A stretch of DNA of 64,000 nt from CAVPDA01 sp963702495 (GTDB lineage: Bacteria > Pseudomonadota > Gammaproteobacteria > Burkholderiales > Rhodocyclaceae), in assembly GCA_963702495.1 (NCBI GenBank), contig CAVPDA010000014.1, forward strand, positions 248,001 to 312,000, in the 5' to 3' direction. Made by a program: the position numbers and the translations under genes. Below are positions 42,801-51,698 of the stretch, piece after piece (position 1 is the stretch's first letter; the number at the start of each line of letters is the position of its first letter). Below the pieces are notes generated by a model. The model was not told the DNA's origin. It saw only the letters and a list, made by a program, of their open reading frames with translations, and made no database searches.

Positions 42801-45800
42801 ATGAACACTCGAAAAAAGATGGAGATGCGGAGGTTCGGGCGGATGCTGGGCCTGCTCTGCCTCTGCCGGCATCCCGCAGCTTGCCGGAGCGGGAACCGCA
42901 CCGCCGGTTCCGACCGGACCGCTGGATGCATTCAATGGCACCCCGGATTACTACACGACCGCCAACTGGGCCAACAGCCCGCCGCTGGCCAAGTTCGTCG
43001 ACACGCTCCCGCGTCTCGGGGCGCCAAACAATCTGGGACAATACTCTCCGGTGGCCGTAACCGGATACGATCACGTACCCGGGTTCGGACTATTACGACA
43101 TCGAGCTGCGGCGAGTACTCCGAGCAGATGCACAGCGACCTGCCCACCGCCGGGACCATGCTGCGCGGCTATGTTCAGGTCAACAATGGGACCGATACCG
43201 CCAGTTGCGGCGGAACACTGCAACCTGTCTGTGACGCCACTTTCAACACGCTGGTTCCCGACCCGATCCATTATCTGGGCCCGATCATCGTTGCCCAGCG
43301 CGACCGTCCGGTGCGCATCAAGTTCACCAACCTGCTCCCCATGGCGCCAGCCGGCGACCTCTTCATCCCGGTTAACGAATCGGTCATGGGAGCCGGCACC
43401 GGGCCGGCAACGCGCGGCGGCACCCGTGGAGGCGGGGCACCCTGCGACAATACCGTCGAGGGGAACACCTGCGCCAAGTTACACCCAGAACCGCGCTGCC
43501 ATCCACCTGCATGGCGGCCGCACCCCCTGGATCAGCGACGGTACTCCCCACCAGTGGATCACGCCGTTTGAAGAAGATCACGCCCTTCACCAAGGGTGTC
43601 AGCCTGCAGAATGTCCCCGACATGCCCGACCCGGGCGACGGCTCGACCACCTATTACTACACCAACGAGCAGAGCGCTCGTCTGATGTTCTACCACGACC
43701 ACGCTTTCGGCATCACCCGGCTCAACGTCTATGCCGGCGAGGCCGCCGGCTACGTGATCACCGACAAGTAGGAGCAGGACCTGGTCACCCGCGGGCTGAT
43801 TCCGTCCGACCAGATTCCGCTGATCATCCAGGACAAGACCTTCGTCGATGCGACGCCCACGACCAAGTACATCTACAACCCGACGACCGGCCGTTTTGAT
43901 AGTCCATTACACAGGTTCCCAAGGTTCGCGTAACCGATCCGCTCTGGAACTGGGGGAGCGGCGCTACTGATCCCGATGTCGCACGGCGTCTCGTACCGCC
44001 GGTAACCGGCGACCTCTGGCTGCCGCATGTCTACATGCCGGCCCAGAACCCGCTCGCCGGGTCCGGCGGCGTCAACCCCTTCGGCCGCTGGATGTACGGC
44101 CCCTGGTTCTACCCGGCCACCGCCGTCACCAAAGGGCCGGTAGCCAACCCGTATTACGATGCGGACTGCAGCAGTCCGTTCCCGGCAGTGTTTGCTCTCT
44201 GCTCTACCCCCGGACAGCCTCCGCAGATCCCGGGAACACCCAACACTTCCATGGGAATGGAAGCCTTCCAGGACAGCGTCGTGGTCAACGGCACCGTCTT
44301 CCCGACGCTGACTGTCGATCCGCGCGCCTATCGCTTCCGCATCCTGAATGCAGCCAGCGACCGCTTCCAGAACCTGTCGTTCTATGTGGCTGATACCGAC
44401 CGCGGCGCAATGTCAGTCCTGATTCCAGAGTTGCATCCCCGATTGACCGAAGTCAAGATGGTGCCGGCATCGGCTGTCACATTGCAGCTGCAAACAACTG
44501 GCCGGCAGACTGGCCGGTTGACGGCCGTGACGGCGGCGTTCCCGACCCTGGCTCTGTGACTGGCGGAGTGAACTGTCCAACTGGGACCAAGCTTCCTGCA
44601 GATCGGCACCGAAGGCGGCTTCCTGCCGCAACCGACCGTACGCGCACCCCAGCCGGTAACCTATATCACCGATCCGACCGCCTTCTGGGTGGGTATCGTC
44701 GACAAGACCGGTCTGGCACTCGGCCCTGCCGAGCGTGCCGACGTCGTCGTCGATTTCAGCGCCTACGCAGGCAAGACCCTGATCCTCTACAACGACGCTC
44801 CGGCTGCGTGGCCGGCCAGGGTACCGGGCTACGACTACTACACCGGCGCCCCCGACATGCGTGATTCCGGCGGCTATGGCGCAGGTGGCACCTGGGATCC
44901 GATCACTGGCGTATATGTTGACCCGACGCCTAATGCTCCTCCAATGGAGATGAGCCGCACGGGCCGCTTCCCGGCTATGCCCCGAACACCCGCACCGTGA
45001 TGCAGGTCATCGTCCGGCCGGCTGTCGGTACGGACCCTGCATATACCTTCAACCAGGCCGCGCTGGAAGCAGAGTTTACGGCTGCAGCAGTGCCTACTGC
45101 GGTACTAACCGAGGCTACCAATCCTGTGCCTGCAACTTCCACGACACCCGCAACTACCAGGCATGACTCTTTTCGAGCGGGCGCAGGATCCGATCATCGT
45201 CGGTCAGCACTGCGTACAGCACCACCTACCCCAGCTCGTACTTCCCGCCCAACTACCCCTGGGAAGGTGTGAATCAGATCAACGATCATTTCCTCAAGTT
45301 CGTGACCGTGGCCGGCCAGCCGGTACAGATGCCGACGGAACCGAAAGGGATTCATGACGAGATGGGCGCCTCCTTCGACCCGGTCTACGGTCGCATGAGC
45401 GGCAACCTCGCCATGCAACTGCCCAACCCGACCACCCTCAACGCCCTGCTGGTCCTGTACGGCTTCTCCGACATCCCGACTGAAACCGTCAACAACTCCC
45501 CCACGGTCAATGTCCAGGTGCTGGGCAGCGACCCGGACCGTCATTCCCTGGCAGGTGACCGACGGCACCCAGATCTGGAAGATCTCGCACAACGGCGTCG
45601 ATACGCACCCGATCCACTTCCACATCTTCGACGTGCAGCTTGTCAACCGCGTCGGCTGGGACGGTCAGATCGCCCTGCCCGAAGCGAACGAGCTCGGCTG
45701 GAAGGACACCGTCAAGATCAGCCCGCTGATGGATACCATCGTCGCCGTGCGGCCGCGCGCTCCCGCGATGCCCTTCGGCATTCCCAAGAGCCTGCGTCCG

Positions 45801-47188
45801 CTCAACCCGGCGATCCCGATCGGTTCCACCGAGGGTTTCAACAGCGTTGACTGGCAGACCGGTCAGGCCCGAGTCCCGGCCGTCACCAACCAGCTGTACG
45901 ACTTCGGCTGGGAGTACGTCTGGCACTGCCACATCCTGAGCCATGAAGAGATGGACATGATGCGGCCGATCGTGCTGAACGTGCCGACTGCTCTCCCGGG
46001 TGCGCCGGTTCTGACTCGCGACAGCCACGTCAACTGCGACGCAGACCGATCTTTCCTGGACCGACCCCACACCGGTGAACTACGATCCAACGCAACTCGG
46101 TTTTGGCAATGCGCAGGGCGAAATCGGCTTCCGGGTTGAGGTTGCCACCAACGGCGGTCCTTTTGTTCAGGTCGGCTCGACTCTGGCTAACGTGACCGCT
46201 TTCACCGCGATACGCGGTTCCAGCTAACTCGATGGTCCAGTACCGCGTCGTCGCCTACAACGCGTCCGGCAGTACGGCGTCGAACACGGTTACCGTCATA
46301 AATGCACCACCTCCGGTCATTGCCACTACAACGCTTCCTGGCGGACAGGTAGCCGTTGCCTACAGCCAGGCGCTGACAGTAACGGATGGCCTCGCGCCAT
46401 TCACCTGGACTGTCTCGGCCGGAGCACTGCCGACGTCTCTTACTCTGAATGCCGCCACCGGTGTCATCAGCGGCACGCCCAGTGTCGCAGGGACATTCAA
46501 TTTCACGGTAACGGTAACCGACCTGGGCGGGCGTAGCGCGACACAGGCTTTGAGCATTACCGTGGCGCCGCCAGCAGTGGTTGATCGCAGCGCCGACGCA
46601 ACCTGTCGGCAACGATTGCCTCCGCGACCCGGATCAACCTGTCCTGGACAGACAGCTCCAACAACGAGAACAGCTTCGCGGTCTGGCGTTCCGTCAACGG
46701 CGCTGCAGCCGACCCAGATCGGGACGGTTACCCGTACCAATGCCCAGAGTACGGCGACCGGTGGCAACGTTACCTTCCCCAACACGGGTCTGACAGCGGG
46801 CAACACCTACGCCTACTTCGTCACCGCCGTGAGTACTAATCCCGTGGGTACGTCGGTGCCGTCGAACACAGTCACCGTGCTCTTCACGCTGCCGGCAGCT
46901 CCTTCCGGTGTAACGGCTGCGGGTACGGTGGTAAACAACAACAATGCCAGGGCAACCTTGAACTGGACCGACAATGCCAGCAACGAAACCGGCTTCACGA
47001 TTCAGAGGGCCAGAAACGCAACGTTTACCAACCAACTGACCACAAGCAACGTAGCGGCCAACGTAACCACATTCACGACAGGAAATCTGTCGCGTGGTAC
47101 GAGGTACTGGTTCCGGGTCAGGGCAAACAATCAGCTGGGTTCGTCCGCATGGGTGAATGCAACACCGTTCCCCTTAATCACCCCGTAA
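42801..47188 (+). pseudogene. Large multicopper oxidase with C-terminal Ig/FN3-like domains (MofA-like), multiply frame-shifted
   Basis: This is a secreted multicopper oxidase of about 1,450 codons, resembling MofA, the putative Mn(II) oxidase of Leptothrix discophora. All four copper motifs are present: HLHGGRTPW (about 43501), YHDHAFG (43691-43708), HPIHFH (45606-45623) and WHCHILSHEEMDM (45921). After 46100 come FN3-like and Ig-like segments, ending WVNATPFPLITP at 47188. The reading frame changes at least fourteen times (near 42866, 43065, 43111, 43480, 43566, 43905, 44470, 44590, 44985, 45150, 45225, 45530, 46040, 46215, plus an excursion at 46600-46715), and there is an in-frame TAG at 43769 where the neighbouring sequence implies tyrosine. 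Sequence between breaks stays well conserved in style, so this is either very recent decay or poor local sequence. Gene order with FKBP and cytochrome genes supports the mof assignment. Confidence 0.8.
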
Positions 47189-47210
47189 TCTGATTGGTGC
47201 TTGTGGATCA

Positions 47211-47245
47211 GGGAGGGTGGAGCAATCCACCCTCCCTGTTTTCTT
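47211..47245 (+). terminator. Strong intrinsic terminator after the multicopper oxidase gene
   Basis: GGGAGGGTGG (47211-47220), six-base loop, CCACCCTCCC (47227-47236), then TGTTTTCTT. A perfect 10-bp stem with a T-rich tail 22 bases after the oxidase stop. It separates the oxidase transcript from the FKBP gene, or limits read-through. Confidence 0.85.
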
Positions 47246-47302
47246 GTCATTCCCACTTTGCTACATTCGTTTCTGCACAGACTCACCCTGGAGGCAAGAC
47301 CA

Positions 47303-48034
47303 ATGAAATTGCTGCATTCGATCCTGTTGCTGGCCCTGTTCTCTTCTTCGGCATATGCCGAAAGTTCGCTCCAGACGGAGGAACAGAAGACCCTCTACTC
47401 AATCGGCCATACGGTGATGCGCTCGCTCGCCGTTTTCGACCTGACGCCCGCGGAGTTCGAGATCGTGAAGCAGGGGCTATCAGACGCCTACGCCGGAAAG
47501 AAGTCCGAGGTCGACCCGGCTGCCTACACGCAGAAGGTTCAGGAACTCGCGAAGGCCCGGCGCAAGGCGGCGGGAGAGAGGCTGGCGGCAGGCGGGAAGG
47601 AGTATCTGGAGAAGGCCGCCAAGGAAGAGGGCGCGGTCAAGACCGAGTCGGGCATGGTTTATCTTTCCGTGGCGGACGGCAAGGGCGGCTCGCCCAAGGC
47701 CAGCGACATCGTCACGGTGAATTACCGCGGCACCTCGATCGACGGCAAGGAGTTCGACAGCTCGTACAAGCGGGGCAAGCCGCTCGAGTTCAAGCTGGAC
47801 AACGTCATCAAGTGCTGGACCGAAGGGGTGCAGAAGATGAAGCCCGGCGGCAAGGCGAAGCTGGTCTGTCCTCCGAACCTGGCCTATGGCGACACAGGTG
47901 CGGGTGACCAGATCCTTCCGGGCGCCACCCTTGCTTTCGAAGTCGAACTGGTGGACTTCAAGCCGGGCCCCGAGCCCAAGGCCGCCGTTGCTCCCCCGGC
48001 TCCCGCCAAACCGGCAGCCACCGGCCAGAAATAG
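47303..48034 (+). CDS. Periplasmic FKBP-type peptidyl-prolyl isomerase (MofB-like)
   Basis: This 243-residue exported PPIase has a signal peptide (MKLLHSILLLALFSSSAYA). An N-terminal helical FKBP_N-type dimerisation region follows (TEEQKTLYSIGHTVMRSLAVF), then the FKBP_C domain at about residues 125-222 (DIVTVNYRGTSIDGKEFDSSYKRG, PNLAYGDTGAGDQILPGATLAFEVELVDF). Two cysteines in the catalytic domain (IKCWTEG near 171, LVCPPN near 189) could form a disulfide. The tail is Pro/Ala-rich. GGAGG lies eight bases before ATG 47303. In Leptothrix the gene after mofA (mofB) also encodes an FKBP isomerase; a folding role for the oxidase is plausible. Confidence 0.92.
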   Translation: MKLLHSILLLALFSSSAYAESSLQTEEQKTLYSIGHTVMRSLAVFDLTPAEFEIVKQGLSDAYAGKKSEVDPAAYTQKVQELAKARRKAAGERLAAGGKEYLEKAAKEEGAVKTESGMVYLSVADGKGGSPKASDIVTVNYRGTSIDGKEFDSSYKRGKPLEFKLDNVIKCWTEGVQKMKPGGKAKLVCPPNLAYGDTGAGDQILPGATLAFEVELVDFKPGPEPKAAVAPPAPAKPAATGQK

Positions 48035-48084
48035 GGAAAGTCCTGACCGGCTCAGGGTAAACGCATGAAGGTCGCGGAACGATT

Positions 48085-48205
48085 CCCTCGCCCCGCTTGC
48101 GGGGAGAGGGGCAGGGTGAGGGGCGTCGGCGCTAGCGATAAGGCTGATCCGGGCAAGGCGACACCCCCTCACCCCGGCCCTCTCCCCCGATGGCGGGGGA
48201 GAGGG
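48085..48205. repeat. Two inverted copies of a CCCTCACCCC-type hairpin repeat
   Basis: The first copy (48085-48122) reads CCCTCGCCCCGC...GCGGGGAGAGGGGCAGG then GTGAGGGG. The second (48165-48205) reads CCCCCTCACCCCGGCCC and closes with a perfect 11-bp hairpin, CCCTCTCCCCC / GGGGGAGAGGG. The copies face each other. The block fills most of the gap between the FKBP and cytochrome genes and is related to 50071-50107 and 14741-14778. Confidence 0.75.
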
Positions 48206-48289
48206 AGCAGCTCATGCGCTGCCCTGCTGACCGGCCGCCGGCATGCAGCGGCCGGAGTCAGCGACCGGGAAAGTCGGAAGGCATTGACG

Positions 48290-50014
48290 ATGAAGCGGTG
48301 TCTCGTGGCCGCAATGGCGGCGTTTTCTGGAATGGTGAAAGCGGGCCTCTTGGCCTTCCTCGGTGCGGCATCGTCCATGGCTGCGGTGCAACCTCCTGCC
48401 GACCTCACCAACGCCGAAATCATGAGGCTGGGCGAACGGATGTACCGGGAGGGGATTCTTCCCTCCGGCAAGGTCATGGTCGGCTTCATCCGTGGCGATG
48501 TGGAAGTGGACAGCAGCGCCTTTTCCTGTTCCAACTGCCATCTGCGGGCCGGACTGGGGTCTGTCGAGGGGGGTATCGTTACTCCTCCCGTGACAGGAAA
48601 CAAACTCTACAAACCGTACCGCCGCCCACCTTCCCGTGAAGATGTTCCGGAGCATGCCGGACGGATCAAGTATGCCGAGACCGTTCAGGAGCGGCCGGCG
48701 TACACCCGCGAAAGCCTGGCCGTTGCCATTCGGTCCGGCACCGATCCTGCCGGTCAGGTATTCAACCAGGTCATGCCGCGCTATCGGCTCTCGGACCGTG
48801 ACCTGTCGATCCTGATCAGCTACCTGGAGATGCTCTCTTCGGAACCCTCGCCCGGGGCCAGCGCCGAGGAGTTCCGTTTTGCGACCATCGTTGCCGACGA
48901 CGTCAGCCAGGAGGACCGGCAGGCGCTGCTCGCGCCGTTGCAGGCGTTCATTGCCCAGAAGAACCAGCAGCAGGCAATGTATAAGGATTTCAAGAACTTC
49001 GGTTATGTGCCCACCATCGACATGAAGTTCTCCTTTCGCCAGGCATCTCTGGACGTCTGGGAACTGAAAGGGCCGCCCGAGACCTGGCAAGGCCAGCTTG
49101 CCGCTTATTATGCAAAGAAGCCGGTTTTCGCCGTACTGGGGGGGATATCCAACAGCGATTGGCGTCCTGTTCACGATTTCTGTGAAGCGCAACGCCTCCC
49201 CTGCCTCTTCCCGATTACCGATTTCCCGGTCGTTTCCGAAACCGGCTGGTACACCTATTATTTCAACAAAGGGTATGCCCAGGAGGGAGAAGCGGTTGCC
49301 CGCTATCTCAACCGCCTGGAGAATGTTCCACCTGCAACATCCATCCTCCAGATCGTTCAGGATTCTCCCGCCGGCAGGGCGCTGGCCGCCGGATTTCAAA
49401 ATACCTGGAAGGAGCTGAAGCGTCCGGCCGTGAAGCGCCTGACACTCACCACAGGCCAGCTTCTCGATCAGCTTGCGCTGGGCAAGCTCCTTGCAAAACA
49501 CAAGCCCGGAGTGCTGCTGCTCTGGGCCGATGCAGAAATCCTGCCGAACCTGCCGCCCCTTCTCGCCAAACTCCGGTCACCGGGAATGGTGTTCGTATCT
49601 TCCGGGTATCTGGGCAAGAAGACGGCAACCCTTCCAGAATCCGTTCGCGACAAGGTTTACATCACCTTCCCCTACCGCCTGACACCCTATGTCGGTCCGA
49701 AGACCGGCGGCTTTGACGCCAAGGTTCCGATCCTGACCGGCGCGAAAGATTTTGGCGAGCGCAGGATTGCATCGCGGAGCATATCCATGCTGCAGCAGGC
49801 GACCCTGCAAGGTTTGAATCTCATCTACGACAACCTCTACCGTGATCATCTGCTCGACGTCATGAGTCTGCAGATGGACCTGATCGTGCGGGATTACGAA
49901 CGCTTCAGCTTCGGTCCCGGACAGCGCTACGTGTCGAAGGGCTGCTACATCATCCAACTCGGCCCGGGTGCCGATCCCCCCCTGCTGCAACGAAGCGAAT
50001 GGGTCATACACTAA
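48290..50014 (+). CDS. Periplasmic c-type haem domain fused to a substrate-binding-protein domain (MofC-like)
   Basis: This 574-residue exported protein has a signal peptide (MKRCLVAAMAAFSGMVKAGLLAFLGAASSMAA). A cytochrome-c-like domain has one haem site, CSNCH (residues 80-84), and a probable methionine ligand further on (QVMPRYRLSDRDLSILISYLEML). From about residue 205 a type-1 periplasmic binding fold begins (FRFATIVADDVSQEDRQAL, FAVLGGISNSDWRPVHDFCEAQRLPCLFPITDFPVV, YTYYFNKGYAQEGEAVARYL), as in branched-chain amino acid/urea ABC binding proteins. The start is ATG 48290 with GGAAGG before it; the frame is open further upstream across the repeats. MofC of Leptothrix also carries a haem motif. 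An electron acceptor for the oxidase, or a ligand-gated redox sensor, are possible roles; both are inference. Confidence 0.85.
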   Translation: MKRCLVAAMAAFSGMVKAGLLAFLGAASSMAAVQPPADLTNAEIMRLGERMYREGILPSGKVMVGFIRGDVEVDSSAFSCSNCHLRAGLGSVEGGIVTPPVTGNKLYKPYRRPPSREDVPEHAGRIKYAETVQERPAYTRESLAVAIRSGTDPAGQVFNQVMPRYRLSDRDLSILISYLEMLSSEPSPGASAEEFRFATIVADDVSQEDRQALLAPLQAFIAQKNQQQAMYKDFKNFGYVPTIDMKFSFRQASLDVWELKGPPETWQGQLAAYYAKKPVFAVLGGISNSDWRPVHDFCEAQRLPCLFPITDFPVVSETGWYTYYFNKGYAQEGEAVARYLNRLENVPPATSILQIVQDSPAGRALAAGFQNTWKELKRPAVKRLTLTTGQLLDQLALGKLLAKHKPGVLLLWADAEILPNLPPLLAKLRSPGMVFVSSGYLGKKTATLPESVRDKVYITFPYRLTPYVGPKTGGFDAKVPILTGAKDFGERRIASRSISMLQQATLQGLNLIYDNLYRDHLLDVMSLQMDLIVRDYERFSFGPGQRYVSKGCYIIQLGPGADPPLLQRSEWVIH

Positions 50015-50393
50015 CGGTCATGGAACGCCAGCCACCTCGAAATAGTGAAAGGCCTCGCCATGACCGTTTCCCTCACCCCCAGCCCCTCTCCCGGCGGGAG
50101 AGGGGAGCTTCGAGAGTCGCTGGCGCGTCTTTCACGTTAAGAGGTGCGACTTCTCCCCCTGGAGTGATTCAGCCTGGGCCTGTGTCGCATTGCGACAAGT
50201 TGTCTTGTTTGGTGCGCGATCGGGACGGCATTGGGGCGGGATGGATGCGCGTGGAAACGCTCGAACGGGCGGCTTCCATATTGAACGATCCCGGCATGCC
50301 GGCCATTGCCTGCGGTGTGACAAATGCGGCGGGGAATGGCCGACGATCAGCAGATAATGCCGGTCACCAATCCAACCTTGTCTTGAGGCCATC
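50015..50393. other. Intergenic region before the SCO gene
   Basis: These 379 bases have no supported gene. The only structure is the hairpin repeat at 50071-50107. The last hundred bases lead into a GAGG ribosome-binding site ahead of ATG 50394. No clear promoter was seen. Confidence 0.45.
50071..50107. repeat. CCCTCACCCC-type hairpin repeat, single copy
   Basis: CCTCACCCCCAGCCCCTCTCCC-like run whose last part forms a perfect 10-bp stem, CCCCTCTCCC (50083-50092), loop GGC, GGGAGAGGGG (50096-50105). It is the same family as the pair at 48085-48205. Without a T-run it is more likely a dispersed repeat than a terminator. Confidence 0.75.
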
Positions 50394-51047
50394 ATGAATA
50401 TACCGACTCTTTCGGACCGGAGGGTACAGCGCATGCTCCGGCTCGCTACCTGCGCTACGGCGGTGGCGCTGTGCCTGTCGGGTCCTGCCGTTGCAGGAGC
50501 CGAACAGCAGGATCCCCACGCCCACCACATGCATCCGATGCCGCCCAAGGCGGCATGGGTCAAGAGCAGCGCTGAGTACAAGCTGCCGTCGGTGATGCTG
50601 GTGCGCGGGGACGGCGCGAAGGTGGACTTTCAGAAGGAACTGGACGGCGGCAAGCCGGTGATCCTGAATTTCATCTACACCACTTGCACCGCCATCTGCC
50701 CGGTGATGACCCAGATCTTCGTCGAGGTGCAAAAACGTCTGGGCGATGACAAAGGCAAGGTGCGCATGGTTTCCATCTCCATCGATCCCGAGGAGGACAC
50801 GCCGCCGCGCCTTGCTGAATATGCGAAACGCTACAACGCCGGGTCGCAGTGGCAGTTCTACACCGGTACGCTGGAGGCGAGCATCGCGGTGCAGAAGGCG
50901 TTCGATGCCTATCGCGGCGACAAGATGAACCATCTGCCCTTGACGCTGGTGCGCAGCGCGCCTGGCAAGCCGTGGGTGCGCATGGACGGCTTCGCCACGC
51001 CCGACGACATCGTCAAGGAATACCGCAGCCTCGTCGCCGCGAAGTAA
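50394..51047 (+). CDS. SCO1/SenC family copper-binding chaperone
   Basis: This 217-residue exported thioredoxin-fold protein delivers copper to copper enzymes, or acts as a thiol reductant for their metal sites. The signal segment ends near AVAGA; a His/Met-rich stretch follows (DPHAHHMHPMPP), likely to bind copper. The copper site is CTAIC (residues 98-102, in FIYTTCTAICPVMTQIF) with the distal histidine in KMNHLPLTLVR near 183. VRMVSISIDPEEDTP is standard for the family. It is usually a cytochrome oxidase assembly factor. No oxidase subunits are present here, so copper loading of the adjacent multicopper oxidase is the natural suggestion. Confidence 0.92.
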   Translation: MNIPTLSDRRVQRMLRLATCATAVALCLSGPAVAGAEQQDPHAHHMHPMPPKAAWVKSSAEYKLPSVMLVRGDGAKVDFQKELDGGKPVILNFIYTTCTAICPVMTQIFVEVQKRLGDDKGKVRMVSISIDPEEDTPPRLAEYAKRYNAGSQWQFYTGTLEASIAVQKAFDAYRGDKMNHLPLTLVRSAPGKPWVRMDGFATPDDIVKEYRSLVAAK

Positions 51048-51698
51048 TCGACCGGGGCGCCCTGTCCTGGTGCGGGAAAATCCAGGGCGGGGCGACGCAG
51101 GTGCGGTGCCCAGCGATGACGCCACCCCAGATGGATTCGAGCGCGGCAAGAGAGCGGACCGTTGCCGCGTGCTGCGACCGGAGATCATTGAGTCGTTCAA
51201 TTCCCCCTGCCGTCCATGACCGGACCATCGCGGAATCGGAGTCCGCGCTCAGGCTGCCCCGCTCTCCGGTGATCTGTGGGGATGAAACCCCGACTTATGG
51301 GGAAAAATCCCCATAAGTCGGGTTCAGAAACGCAGTTTCTGCCGTTCCCGCCCCCTGCCGCTTGGCCGATGAAGGCGCCGAGTATTAATTCCTCGCGCCT
51401 CGGCCAACGGACGGCCGAGAATTCCTGCAAACGTCGTGGGCTCTGAATCGGGGCGCGGCCCGAGGTACCTCCGATCGGTCCGGCCGGAGACGGCCGATGC
51501 CGTAGCGTGGTGATGTCGGCGATATAGCCGAAACATTCACGACCTCAATAATTGATTCAGCGCGATTCTTGCTTGCGCGTAATAAGACGCCGGCCCCGGG
51601 GACCGGCGATCGCGAAATAGAAAATCAGAAAAGATTGCCCGTTCCTGCGCCTCAGGGCGCCGGTGCAGCGGCAACGACATGTTCAGCGGGCAAAGCAA
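51048..51698. other. Long intergenic region with alternative hairpins upstream of the kinase gene
   Basis: These 651 bases have no supported gene. The notable structure is a perfect 15-bp dyad at 51289-51322. A short overlapping hairpin GGGG-ATGAAA-CCCC (51278-51291) would compete with it for CCC. Another dyad, CTCGGCC/GGCCGAG, lies near 51399-51420. Together these could form an attenuator-like leader for the histidine kinase gene; no leader peptide was recognised. Confidence 0.45.
51289..51322. promoter_or_regulatory. Perfect 15-bp inverted repeat
   Basis: CCCGACTTATGGGGA (51289-51303), loop AAAA, TCCCCATAAGTCGGG (51308-51322). The arms are exact. There is no T-run on either side, so it is more likely an operator or RNA switch than a simple terminator. 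It is about 377-410 bases upstream of the kinase start and about 240 bases after the SCO stop. Confidence 0.55.

Noticed and set aside
42866..46230. Programmed frameshifting in the multicopper oxidase
   Set aside because: There are far too many shifts in both directions, without slippery sequences or downstream structures at each site, plus a stop codon; indel damage or sequence error explains it better.
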